NCBI GenBank assembly: GCA_003117195.1
Contig: BDSI01000005.1
Coordinates: 1,100,857 to 1,164,856, forward strand
DNA length: 64,000 nt
From: Eudorina sp. 2006-703-Eu-15
Lineage: Eukaryota; Chlorophyta; Chlorophyceae; Chlamydomonadales; Volvocaceae
Direction of reading: 5' to 3'
The translations under genes and the position numbers were made by a program. The notes beneath the pieces were generated by a model. That model saw only the letters and a program-made list of their open reading frames with translations. It was not told the DNA's origin and did not search any database. The first letter of the stretch is position 1, and every line of letters begins with the position of its first letter. Shown here in pieces: positions 33,684 through 44,943 of the stretch.

Positions 33684-36035
33684 TTACGCCTGCGGCACCG
33701 CCTCGGCGGCAGGCTCCGCCGCCTTGGCGGCTTTGGCAGCCTCCCGCTCCGCTTGCTTGCGCTTCTCGCGCTCCAGGAACTCGCGCATCATCTCCTTGGC
33801 GGCAGCCAGCTTGGACAGCACACCCTGCAGGATACACGTCAGGACAAACACACTCTTGGATCGATGCACTCACTGTGAAGAGCACTGTCCGCACTGTCCG
33901 AACCCCTGCAGTATAACCGATACGAGCGAAGATATGGTCTGCATTGTCCGTCTCTGGGACCACGAGCACACTGTGCAGGACCGCTTCATTCGGGTAAGGC
34001 CCGAGGCGGAGGCCAGCACCGGACCATCCGGGCTACGACCCTGATGTGGAGGCCAGTACGACACCTGACGTTGAGAAAGCAGTAAAGCGGAGCATCGTGG
34101 TGGCACGGATAGTAGAGCAGGTAACACATGACCGATAACGGAATCCCGCACACAATCCCGGCCGTCAAGTGCCCGACAGCTGGCAACGGACCCAGACACG
34201 ACTCCGCCACAGCTGCGGATCGTCACCGAGCCAAATCCACCTAACGGAGACACCATCAGACCGCGGGGCATAGCCGCTCGGACGCGTGCTATTTCTCCTT
34301 CCTACAGCTGTCCGCCCTCCCCCCGATTGCTGCAGCTGTCCGCCCTCCCCCGATTGCTGCTGTCCGCCCTCCCCCGCGGGGCCGGATCTACCACACGCAG
34401 CGCGGTGCATGGAGCGATGCGACAGCGCCACCCTCTCACCTTGTACATGAGCAGGTCGCGGTTGACCGCTTCCGGCTTGATGCCCACCGACTTGACCAAT
34501 CGCTCCAGGGCGGCCGGCTCCTTGGCGCCCGTCAGCTCGAGCAGTCGGAACAGACCGATCGCCACGAACTTGTTGTAGGAGAAGGCGTCGGCGGCGCAGG
34601 CGGACTTGATCTGCTCCAGGGCTTTCTGAAGGGCACACAGCCAAAGGGATGTAGATGTGAAGCATGGGGTGCGACCCAGTTGGAGTTCACATTAGGACCG
34701 TTGCTTGGTGTCGGACACATTTGTCAGGCCAACATCGTTGAGCTGTTCGAAATACCCAGGATGTCGCAACATTCCCAGGATGTTGGATGCTGGAATGTCA
34801 TAATGCAACACTGGTATCGACAGGTCGTACGTTCGACCTCGGGCCGCATCCAGAGCTCGGGCCCTTGACCGTTACAGCCGTGTAAACGACGGCAGTGCGG
34901 AACTGCGGTTCAGGGACGCTGCTCACCACCACTCAGCAACGCGGCGGGCCGGACAGCGCAGCCAGCGAACCGTGCCAGCGTCGCAAACCGCCGTGGACGT
35001 GGGCTCAGGAAGCGTAGTAGTACTTTCGCGCAACCCATCACGAAGAAAGCAGTATGCTCCAATCTGTTTGTGCTGTGTTCCTTGCCGGCCCACCTAGCGC
35101 GCGGTTACCGGCAAACACCTGAAAGACTGCGCAGTGCTGGATTAGATCTCCTCCCACGGCCAGGTACGAGAGGCAAACGTCCCTTTGAAGGTTTCCAGCA
35201 TTCCCGCACACATCCCGCTGGGCTCTTCACGCCGCACCCCCGACAAGGAAACAGTGGCCGCGCAACCCCTGGCGCAGCATCACGCACCTGGACCTCGTTG
35301 CCGTTCGCGTCCGGCGTCAGGCCGTCCGGGCCCGTCAGAGAGGTGGCTGCCTTCTCCACACGCTCTGCATCGCGCTTAAAGGCTTCTGGATCCTCACCCA
35401 GAGCGGTCACGTATGCCACAAAGATCTCATCGCGCTCTGCCTTTGGAAGGCTCTCCAAGATCTGCTCATAAACACTCACGAATCCCAGGGCGAAAATCTG
35501 CGCACCACCAGAATTATCCAATACGCAACATGTCAAGTTATGCAATGTTATGAATTCAATAGTGCGCATTCGACGGCACACGCCTAGAGCGCGCCATCCC
35601 TATCCCCCAACGCTCGCTGGCTTCCTTGCGCACCTCGTTGTAGACATAGTCCTTGCTATAACGCATGAAGTGCTGCTGCACGAGCAGTTCTTGCAAGACT
35701 GTGTTGTAAATGCTGGGAATGGGCTTGGTATAACCCTTCAGAAACTTGGCCTTCGTCTCCGCGACCGTCGGTGGTGCGAAGCGAGCTGCGCAACAATAAG
35801 AATGCGTCGATGCAACGAATGGGCAGAAGTATGGTGCTGCCATTTCGCCTACCCGCCAGAAGCGGCATCGCGACCGCACGTCTTGTCCCCGCCGGGCGCA
35901 CAGGGGCGGGCTTGGCCCTGCGGTCGAGAGCCAGTCGATACCTTAGCCGATGCCAGTAGGAAATCTGATTATGCACAGAAACTACCTTGGCGCGGCCGAT
36001 GGGACCGACGCACAGCGTTGGAAGGATGTCAGCAT
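33684..36035 (-). CDS. THF1: Thylakoid formation 1 / Psb29 (chloroplast)
   Basis: Six exons (descending): 36035-35986, 35917-35853, 35785-35634, 35497-35288, 34625-34440, 33824-33684; 267 aa, all phases consistent. The first about 40 residues (MLTSFQRCASVPSAAPR, then an Arg/Ala/Pro-rich stretch) form a chloroplast transit peptide. The family core follows: PPTVAETKAKFLKGYTKPIP, VLQELLVQQHFMRY, FALGFVSVYEQILESLPKAE, FVAYVTALGEDPEAFKRDAE and FVAIGLFRLLELTGAKEPAA. The C-terminus is a charged helix (MMREFLEREKRKQAEREAAK) as in plant THF1. THF1/Psb29 acts in plastids in photosystem II assembly and repair, FtsH turnover and thylakoid organisation. It is divergently arranged with a thylakoid protein gene. 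Intron 5 carries three copies of a CTGTCCGCCCTCCCCC unit. Confidence 0.94.
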
Positions 36036-36409
36036 TTTCTGTGGTTGGCCAGCAAAAACCCTCAAAGACAATGTCCGATCACAAATAAAATGCGATTATA
36101 TATGGAGAATGAGAAGGCTTTTTGAAATGACGAAATGTGGACGTAGAAGTGACGCAAACCTTTGGCTGGAGCGAGGTGGCTCCGAGACCGACCCCGTCAA
36201 TGCGATGGCTTTGGACCTAACCAAGGCAACTTGATGCAATTTGTATAAGTTAGGAATCGCTTCATGTAACCTGATACCATATGCTGACAAAAATACAATG
36301 GAGAGACCTCGTTGCAACATGTACGGCATGAAGATGCTCCGGGACCAATGAACACTGATCTTTCCTTGGAACTGACCCTGCTGCTATTTTTTTAATGATA
36401 ACTTGTAAG
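36036..36409. promoter_or_regulatory. Bidirectional promoter region of two plastid-targeted genes
   Basis: Only 374 bp separate the start codons of THF1 (-) and the two-pass thylakoid protein (+). The region is AT-rich compared with the flanks, contains the THF1 TATA box, and has TATAAG at 36244-36249 on +, too far from the + start to be assigned confidently. Joint regulation by light is a plausible inference only. Confidence 0.55.
36096..36102 (-). promoter_or_regulatory. TATA box of THF1
   Basis: TATATAA on the minus strand lies 61-67 bp before the ATG at 36035, so a start about 30 bp downstream leaves a 5' UTR of roughly 35 nt. Confidence 0.55.
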
Positions 36410-37169
36410 ATGGCGTCCACAAAGGTCATTACTGCGCATCCTGCGGTTTCCAACGCTACTTTGGGCCGTCGCGTATCGGCACTTCCGCAAGCCGGTCTGC
36501 GCCTTGCCCGCCGACTGCCCGTTTGTAAATCTCAATCGGATGACAATAATGTGGCTCGGGATAAGGATCTCGCGCAAGGTAGTAATTGTTGGTGCGATTG
36601 TCTACAATTCAGCAATACCGCCAGTCGTCACTGCAACCGACCTGATGTTGCGCATTATCTCCCTCGAAACAGAATGATAACATTTAGCGACCGCCTTCGC
36701 CCTCAGGAACTTTTCTTTCGGCCGTGTCTAGCGTCGCGGTTCTTGCGTCGACTGCTGCTGCGCGCGCTGAGGACGTCACAGAAGCGGCGGCAGCCGGGGG
36801 GGCAGCGACCAGCGCAGGTGGTTTCGGTGCTGGCGAGGCAGTCCTCTTGCTCACCCCTGCGATCGTGTACGCGCTTTTCAACGTTTACAGGGAGAAGGTC
36901 AACCCCCAGGCCAAGTTCCTGGTAAGAGGACTAGCGAGGGTGCGCCCCACGTGCCACACCAGACTCGCGAACTACACGGTTGTGTGTGACGACGTAGCGT
37001 CGTGTGCATCTGCTTGTCAACAAACGCTACTCTCGTCCTTGCTCCCATAGATTGCCTAACCTGTCCTCTGGCGCTGCCGGGGCCGCAGGACTACATGTAC
37101 ATTATGGTGGCCCTGGCCATCTTTGGCAACATCTTCTCCATCCTGATCTTCAAGACGCGTTTCTTTTGA
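36410..37169 (+). CDS. Small two-pass thylakoid membrane protein with bipartite transit peptide
   Basis: Three exons: 36410-36578, 36707-36921, 37089-37169, phases 1 and 0; 154 aa. Residues 1-45 are a chloroplast transit peptide (MASTKVITAHPAVSNATLGR then RLARRLPVCKS). Residues about 57-77, TFLSAVSSVAVLASTAAARA before ED, look like a lumen-targeting signal ending in an Ala-x-Ala site. The predicted mature protein is about 77 residues: an acidic Gly/Ala-rich head, TM1 LLLTPAIVYALFNVYREKVN, and TM2 MYIMVALAIFGNIFSILIF ending KTRFF. It is probably a small photosystem-associated subunit. TM1 weakly resembles PsbY-type segments, but I cannot name it. Its gene is head-to-head with THF1. No TGTAA is close downstream, so the 3' end is not placed. 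Confidence 0.8.
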
Positions 37170-39088
37170 GCATTGCGTCCTGTGGCGTCGTGTCGAGCTG
37201 TCGAAGGGGGCTCTATGCCGGCGACCCGGCGTGGCGTAACCACACGCAGCGGCGCAGCGCACCCCGCTTGTGCAGCATCCACAGCCCAGTCGTCACCCTG
37301 CCCGCACCGCGCCCAGATGTTGACGGCACGGCGCCAACATCGCGCTGCATATCTGTGAGCTGGTTAACGACGCTGACAGCGACCGCTCTAGAGCACGTGG
37401 CAACGGTCGCGCAGTTCATAGAGCTTATCAGGGAGGACCTGTGCCAACCCGGCTGCAGCTGGGCGTCCGGCGCCGGGGTGTCAACGTGCTGACCAGGTCC
37501 GCACCAGCAGTCACGGAAAACAGGGTAAATATGGATTGAGCGCTTGGCCGTCTTACGGAGCCGGTGAGGCGGTCGGTGCTGCTGGGGCCAGGTGCCCCTT
37601 GGGCCCTCAACAGTCAGATCCACGCCTTAAGAAACGCGTTTGGACGCTTCAGTTTTTCGGAGCGGTTGGGTGAGCTTCTTGCTTCCTAACCACAATTGAT
37701 GGCCGGGCGCGGTTTCGGGCTCTGCTGCATGACGGATTTGGGGGCCGAAATGAGGACGTGTTGAACGGTCAGTTGATCTGGGGTTTGAGGGCCTGGTTCC
37801 CACCATCGGGCGGGCCGATCTACGCAGCGCGCAGGACGGCATGGGTGCAGCTGCTCATGCAGTTGCAGTTGCACATGCAAGTTGCGGTGACTCGGAAACA
37901 CGCGAAGAGTATCAGCAGTCTGGGCGGGCTCGGCGGTTGAAGGTCGGCGTCACGCAATGGGACGAGCACCCTCCTTGCAGCCCATGTGGGCCACAGGGTT
38001 GACATGGAATTGCTACTGTGGTGTTTCGGGGGCATTTCGACGGGTCTTTTATTGGGCACGAATGCAGGTCACGGTAGTTTGGGTCAGCCCATGACATCAG
38101 CCTTAAGAGGATAGAGCCATCGGGGCACAAGACGCATGCCGTCAGCAAGTTCCGTGCGAGGTCGCTCCCGTGGGGGGATGCGAAATGCATTTAATTTGAT
38201 CTGTATGGCTTGTTGTTAGCCATTGCCTTCCATAGCCAGCCTTATCCAGCTCCCACTTTGTCCAACAATCGACCTACCACCTGATGCAATTTCGGGACAA
38301 GGATATGCGCAGAGGCAGGAGGCAAGAGGAGTGGCGTGTTTTCCTCCCTGGTCGTGCGTGTACCTTTCTCCGCCATTTTCATTCATGCTCAGACAATTCG
38401 GAATAGTCCCTACACCGAGAACCAGGCTCTCCAGCGTTCGGTTGTCTGCTTTGCGGCACGCTTGGGGCCAAAGTCGCCGCATTTACATAGGAACGTTTCC
38501 TGCCTTGGTTGAGTATTCAAATGTTATATGTATTTCAGGTACTGGGTGCTTAGTCGATGGCGGTGCACGTACAGTATTGGCATTGTAAGGAGTTGCGAGA
38601 ATGCTCGGGAGACCTGCCCTAGAGGGCGGGCCACCAGGTGAGGGACTTGTAACAAGCCGGATAATAAATGAGGACATCCAGGAAATTTTCCAATGTATGT
38701 TCCATCTAAAAGCACGTCAGGACTGAGCTCTCAGGACTCCTTGAGAAGCGTCTTGACCCCTTGACTTTTACGTCTTGTAATTCGATTATAAAACGACTAC
38801 ATAATATCGACTGCATTGTAATGCGCTGTCCGCTAAGTGACAACATGAGCAGCTCTTACAACAGCCATCGGGAATTGCTCGTACAGCGCGTGTTGGAGTG
38901 TTTCGAGTTTTGGTGTTGTTGGCCAGACCTTAGACTAAGGTACCTTTGACTGCTCTAGGAGAGCAGCAGGTGATCGCGCATACCTTGTGCGAGACACCCT
39001 GCAACTTGGACCTTTTAGTGCACGGAGTTCCATCGTTGGTGCACATTGCAGACATCTCGAACCATTTGACATACGCGGGTAGATCTAA
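37170..39088. other. Intergenic region with no supported gene
   Basis: This holds the 3' flank of the thylakoid gene and the promoter of the RRM gene. Frames of 60-130 codons are present on both strands without domains. TGTAA occurs at 38584-38588 on +, too far to be a confident 3' end for the thylakoid gene. Confidence 0.45.
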
Positions 39089-39094
39089 TATAAT
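39089..39094 (+). promoter_or_regulatory. TATA-like element of the RRM gene
   Basis: TATAAT in the AT-rich stretch CTAATATAATAA lies 145-150 bp before the ATG at 39239. If used, the 5' UTR is about 120 nt and includes the 39184-39218 hairpin. Confidence 0.35.
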
Positions 39095-39183
39095 AACCTG
39101 TTTTGAATGTGGCTTGCAGCAGCGGCCTGCGTCCACTGGCGGGGCTGCTAGTGCATGATACTCATAGGCTCCTCCGCGCGGTG

Positions 39184-39218
39184 AGCGGGCCGCCCAGGGA
39201 TCAACTGGGCGGCCCGCT
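39184..39218 (+). repeat. Perfect 14-bp inverted repeat in the RRM-gene leader
   Basis: AGCGGGCCGCCCAG (39184-39197) pairs perfectly with CTGGGCGGCCCGCT (39205-39218) around the 7-nt loop GGATCAA, 21 nt before the ATG. Twelve of the 14 pairs are G-C, so the RNA hairpin would be very stable. Confidence 0.85.
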
Positions 39219-39238
39219 GGCGCAAGTCAACAGCAAGC

Positions 39239-42200
39239 ATGGGTGGCGATGTTGGGGGAGTGGTCGTGGCGCGACAGCCATCGTTGGGCGGCCTCGCGAC
39301 GGCTCTGCCTGGCCGACTGCTGGAGCCTGACCTTTTTGCGCTATCTTCTCATGGGGGCCACCATCTCTTTATCAATCGGATTCCACCTCGGTTGCCCAAG
39401 GAGGATGTGGAGAAGATTATCTTGGCGCAGCTTCGCCTGCACCCGTTTGTGCTGCAAGTTTCCAGGTGCAGCGTGATACCACAAAACAGCCTTAAGAACA
39501 AGGGTTACGGCTTCATCACGCTTGACGGGGCACCCTCACCCTCTGACCTGGACGCTATCGCGGATTCCCTGAATAACAAGCTCCAGGCAAGTCAAATTGT
39601 ATCTGTTATTATTTGGCAGTGGTAACGGGCAGTAAAAGGACGTTTAGAGCTGCTTCATGAATTTATTGTAGACGAGAAAGTACTCAATCACGTTTGCGTC
39701 ACCAGGCACGTTGTCAGTTTCAGACATCAATCTACCAGGAGTTTTTGTCAAACGCCTAGTGTCTGCTTAATCACTGCCCTGAACTGCCACGCTTCCGCAG
39801 GTCGGATGCCGGACACTGGGTGTTCGTGTGTGCACTGACTGCCACAGCGCGTGCTATGGGGAGGACGACGCAACCGCATCCTCATCCTCGAACGCCTCTA
39901 CACCTCCAAATGAGCCGGGCAGTGGTGTTTTGCATGAAATGAATGTCCAGGAGCCAGCCAGTACGCTGCGTCACGCCGACTGCAGGCAGCTGTCACCTAT
40001 GCAAGCAAACGGGCACGGCATCGCGTCGGGCACAGCCATATCTTCCTCGTCGCCTCCGCGTGGTGAAACCATTACGCTGCAGCCTGGCATACTGCAGACT
40101 GCCGTTGCCGCCCTGGCTAAGCAGGGCGTTCCCATGGTCGCCTCCGTTGGTCCGCGGCGCCGCAAGGCAGGCAAACATCAGCATGCTTACCCAGAGCACA
40201 GCCGCTGCCTCCAGCACAAGCAGTACTCTCACTCTTACCAACCTGCTGGCTTTCTGGACGCATCCCGGGCGCAGCAGGGCGGCATGGGGCAGGTCGGGCA
40301 TGGGACAGCAAACGCTGTGGGCCGCCCTTGGCGCCGCGCCTCGGACATTAACCCAGCTCTTGCCGCCATTGATCTTGATGAGAGATCGCGTAGCGCTGAG
40401 CCGCAGTTTGCGTTGCAGAGCCCCGCGACGCCAAGCAGGGAGTTGAGCCCAGCGGGTTCCCGTGATGTGGAGCACTTGCAGCCGCCGTCACCGGTACCGC
40501 TGCCACAGGCGAGCTCGTCCGATGCGGCCACGTTCATGATGGACTCTGAGCTTGAGCCGGCAGGTCAGGAGCAGGCGGGCAGCGTTCTGCCGCGACAGGA
40601 CACTGGCTGTGCTGCTGCTGCCACGGGGGCAGGCGACTCGCCGCGGTCAGTCTCCAGCTACGGGTCCTCGACGGTCTCAGCTGCAGGTTCGGTGCCGCAC
40701 TCCGGCCCAGGTTCTGTGTCTGGGTCTGGATCTGGATCGACGCACGAATCCGCGGCCGGCAGCCTCATCCTGAGAGAGGACAGCTCTGAGCCGCGCGCGG
40801 CAACCGTGTCGGCCGCACTGGCGCCGGCATCTACAGCCACGAGCAGGACGGTTGCCAGCTTTGCCACCCACAATAGCGCAGCGATGTTCAGTACCGGCGA
40901 CAGTTGTCCGGCTGTAGAAATGGCGGCAGGGGCGCAGGCGGAAGAGGCGCAGGCGGAAGAGGCGCAGGCGGAAGAGGCGCAGGCGTTGGCTGCGCTGGCG
41001 CAGGCCGGGACGCCTCCGGTGGCCGCGCCCACGCAGGAGGCCCCTGAGGGCGATGTTCCTGGATGCGCGCCTCACCGGCAGCCGCCCGGGACGCAACTCA
41101 ACGCGGCACAGGACTGGGCGCAGGGTTTTCCGCCGCAACACCCAGCCTCACAGTACGCGCATCAGCAGCAGCAGCAACAACACATGCAGCCGGCCCCGCC
41201 GGCAGCGCCAGCTGCCCCTGCGCAACAGTTGGGTCAAGTGCGGCAAACGCACATATCTGCGAAGCAGGTTCCCGCCCCATCGGCCGCCTCGGTGGCGAAG
41301 TGCGCGCTGCGGGCACCTGTCCACGGGCTGCGACCTGGCCCTGCGGTGACGACGATGCTGGCGAATGCGCATGGCCGCGGCGGCCGTGCACAGCCGACGG
41401 CTGGTCGGGGTGCGTTTGCTTCATCGGTGTCGGGACAGCAACAGGTTGCGGGATGGCAGTCCGGGGCCTTGTCTGGTTCTGGGCCGATGCGTCCGACCCA
41501 GATGGCCAGCGCGTCGGCGCCGTCCTCCTCCTCCTGGTACATTCACCAGTACCACAAACGGCAGCTGCACGAAAACCAGCGCCATTTGCACCAGGCCCGG
41601 TGCCAGGCGTCCCAGGCTGGGGCCCCAGGTGCAGCGGCGCAGCCCCGCGGGTCCCAAGGCCCTGCTGCTGGGCCGCCTGCGGAGTTCGGCGCTGGAGACA
41701 TGCCGGCTGGCCCTGTGGCGAACGGCACGCGGCGCGCCAGTGCCGGTGGGGGTCACGAGGCGGTGTTTGGTGCGGTGGCTGCTGCCACCACCGGGGCGCG
41801 GCCCTCGCTGCAGCCAATGGCTCAGCAGACCGCCCCCGAGCCCGTCTTCCAGCGGGTTTCGCGCCAAGCATGGGCCGATCGCACGGAGGGGTTCGCGGCA
41901 GCGGAGGGGCTGGGATTGGCGGTGGATCGCCGGGGCAGCTACCCTGGCGGCGGGTCCGCGGGCGCGCGTTCCCAGCCGCATGGGCTGCCGCCGCCGCAAC
42001 AGCAGCAGCAACAACCGTGCCTGCAACGGCGTTCGCAGCCTCTGCCGCAACGTCGGCCACAGGAGCCGCAGACGCAGATGCAGGCGCAGCTGCAACAACA
42101 TGCGCGGTCGGCGTCCCACTCGGTGACTCTGGCCACGGCGAACCGCGCGCAGCACCCGCCATCGGTGGGCTTCCATCAGTGGAAGCCGCAGCAGCAGTTG

Positions 42201-44547
42201 CAACAGCAGCCTCCGGGCCTGCACCTGCAAGGCTTGCACCAGCAGCAGCAGCAGCATTCCCCGGGCATGTTCTTCCATCCACCGTCGCAGCAGCAGCCGC
42301 AGCAACAACACATGCAAACGTTGTGCGAAGGGCTTCAGGCGCTGCCGCAGCAGCAACACGGGCCTCTGCAGAGTCAGCACCTTCAGCGCCGTCCCCAAGA
42401 GGGTGCTTTAACGCAGCACCCGGCATCGCAGCAACAGCACCCGGCTCCGGAGCAGCAACGTCAGGGTTACTTCGTCCAGCATCCTTTCGTCCAGCATCCT
42501 CCGCAGCCGGCTCAGCCGCAGATCTCACGCGCACCGGCGTTGCCGCAGCCCCCGCAGCAGCAGCAGCAGCCCCCGCAGCAGCAGCAGCAGCAGCCCCCGC
42601 AGCAGCAGCAGCAGCAGCCCCCGCAGCAGCAGCAGCAGCAGCCCTCGCGGCAGCTGCTGGCGCATCTCAGCGCATTGAAGCACGTCAGCGGGGCCAGCGG
42701 AATATTGGGTGGCAATGCGGAGGCGCAGCCGACAGCAATGATCTCATCCAGTTGCATGCCTTCGACCTCCCCGGCCTCGGTGGCGCCGCTCCTGTCCCTG
42801 CAGCTCCTGATGAGCGCCGCCGCTGGTACGTGGATGCGCTGACGTGGGTGCAGGGACGGGTGTTGAACGGGACGCATTGCACGCTTGCAACGCTAGCATT
42901 CCGTGCCGCACACGGGGTCAGTCATGCAGGGTTCGGAAGGAACTTTTGGGAGTTGCGTCCATTGGATGAACGTGTCCGGCACCACCAGTGCCCCGGTTTT
43001 CCGGGTATGCTTTCGTAACTTGTGGTCCCAACTCAATGTACTTCACTGTGTTCCCATCTCTCAAGATATGTGAAAACTGCAAACTGCCTGCAGGGACGGT
43101 CTCCGACAGCTTCCTTGTGGGCAGCCCGGCGCCGCATGGCCTGTCTGTGTCGGCCGGCCTGGTCGACTGGCACCTGGATCTGGACTTCCGCAGCCGACCC
43201 TCTGTCGCGGACCTGCAGCCACAACAGCAGCAGCGTCACCCGCACCTGCCTGACCCGGCTCAGCCGCCTGGATCACGCGGCCCTGTTGCCGCCGCCGGCC
43301 CAGCAGCAGCGGCTGTCACCGCTGTGGACCTGGGTCATCAGCGGTCCGCTGATTTCCTGCTGGGTCGTGGGAGCTCTGACGGAGTGGAGGATCCGGAAGC
43401 GGACTCGGCCGAGTCAGCGGACTTGAACCCTCTGGATTTCGAGCCCATGATCTTGCAGCTTCTGGAGAACGACGATGACGACGACTGCGCGGCGCCACCG
43501 CCCGCAGCCAGGCGGCCTGCGTGGGCGGATCAACCGCCGCAACAGCAGCCGCCGGCAGGCCTGCCGGCGCTGCTGGAGCATCCGCAGTTCCGTCAGCCGC
43601 CGACGCTGCAACCGCCGCAGCAGCAGCAGCAGCAGCCCGAGAGCTTTATGGCGATGCAGAGCAGCCGAGTGCTCTCGACATCAGCTGCGCCTTCAGCCGG
43701 AACACCTCCCGGCCTCGCGGCTCTGAGCGGTGTTTGCGTCGCGGCGTCATTCAAGCCTCCCATGCCAGCGGCACCACAGCAGCAGCTGCATCAGGCCCAG
43801 CAGTTACGCCAACCGCAGCAACCACACCAGCAGCACCAGCACCAGCAGCATGTCAGCGGCGGACACAGAGGTATGCCTGGCGAGGGTGGCGCGGTGAGCG
43901 CCGGCGTAGCGGCGTCCTGGAACGCCCCGTCGTGCCTCACGGACGGAGGATCCCGCGGCGCTAGACCCGCGGCTGGATTCACCCAGATGTCCGGTGGTAT
44001 GGCACAGACGCAGAACGCACGGGCGCAGCAGCCTCAACCGGCGCCTCCATCGGCGCGATTCGGCCCCGGCCCCTCACCCGCCGGCGAGGGACCTCCGTCC
44101 GCGCTTTGGCCCCGGGGTCCTGGTCAGGGGCCCCGAGGCCGCGGCGCGGCGGTGGTGGGCTCGTTCCCTGGCGCGCGTGCAGGTTCACTGGCAGCTGCAG
44201 CGGGTGCGCACCGCCGGGGCGGGCCTGGTGGAGGCGGCAGAGGCGCGGGCGGTGTTCCCCGCGGCGGGGTCGATGGTGGCTTCCGCGGCGGCGGCCGGCA
44301 TTACGGCGGCCGTGGGCCATCTGGACTGGGAGGGTACGGTGGTGGTGGCCGGGGTGCGGGTCCGCGCGCCGCCGCGATGGGAGGCACCGATCCTGTGGGT
44401 TCCTCGATGGGAGCGGCTGGCGGCGGCCGCCCAATCAGCGCCAGCGCTGCCGGTGCACGGCCTGCTATTGACGTCGCGCCGCGGGGGGTCGCGAATGTCC
44501 CCGTGTCCGGCGGGGGCATGCTCAGCACCATGGGGTACCAGCGCTGA
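39239..44547 (+). CDS. Very large RRM, poly-Q, RGG-box RNA-binding protein
   Basis: Three exons: 39239-39586, 39801-42825, 43094-44547; 1608 aa, length divisible by three. The single RRM lies at residues about 40-130: RNP2 HHLFINRI and RNP1 KGYGFITLDG, with the last strand crossing intron 1 (NKLQ-VGCRTLGVRVC). A long disordered region follows with three AEEAQ repeats, Ser/Ala/Pro stretches and many Gln tracts, densest at 42546-42650 (PPQQQQQQ blocks). Exon 3 resumes with DSFLVGSPAPHGLSVSAGLV, an acidic patch LENDDDDDC, further Gln tracts, and a C-terminal RGG box (GGVDGGFRGGGRHYGGRG). Such proteins bind RNA and often join granules; the target is unknown. Intron 1 has a GC donor (CAG|GCAAGT), and a weak GT alternative 12 nt downstream also keeps phase. 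The ATG at 39239 is the first in frame. Confidence 0.82.
39587..39800 (+). other. Probable GC-AG intron in the RRM gene
   Basis: CTCCAG|GCAAGT is a perfect extended GC-type donor; the acceptor is TTCCGCAG before GTCGGATGC. A GTATCT site at 39599 would also keep frame but is a poor donor. Confidence 0.65.
40938..40982 (+). repeat. 15-bp coding repeat, three copies
   Basis: GCGGAAGAGGCGCAG is repeated exactly three times and encodes AEEAQ repeats in the RRM protein. Confidence 0.85.
42546..42651 (+). repeat. CAG-rich coding repeat (poly-Gln)
   Basis: Alternating CCCCCG and CAG runs encode four PPQQQQQ-type blocks of the RRM protein. The length is probably polymorphic. Confidence 0.8.
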
Positions 44548-44938
44548 ACAGCTGGGGTGGGTCTAGGGTCTCGGGTTTCGGGGCACCTGTTAGGTCGGAA
44601 GGGAGTTGTTGGCGGATCGCGAGGCGGCGTCGACAGCTCCGCCATTTACACACCGAACCCGCCGCAGCAGGGGGACGCGGAGACGGGGTCCCGGACCGCG
44701 GGGAGATATGACGACGAGAAGCCAGTCCAAGGGCGTCGCACTGCTAGACCGCGATGCGAGCATTGCCAGCGCGTGCCGGCGAACTGCACATGAAAGCCGT
44801 GAACTCGTGACGCGACGACATCAGTTGGCGCGGTGAGAGATGCCGATGTCGAGTAGGATGCTACCCGACGGGATTTGCAAACGGCTTGTCCTATCTGGGG
44901 CAGTAAAAAAATGTGTTCTTGACGCTGGGGTTTAGGGT

Positions 44939-44943
44939 TGTAA
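44939..44943 (+). terminator. Poly(A) signal (TGTAA) of the RRM gene
   Basis: First TGTAA on + after the stop at 44545-44547, giving a 3' UTR of about 400 nt. Confidence 0.6.
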
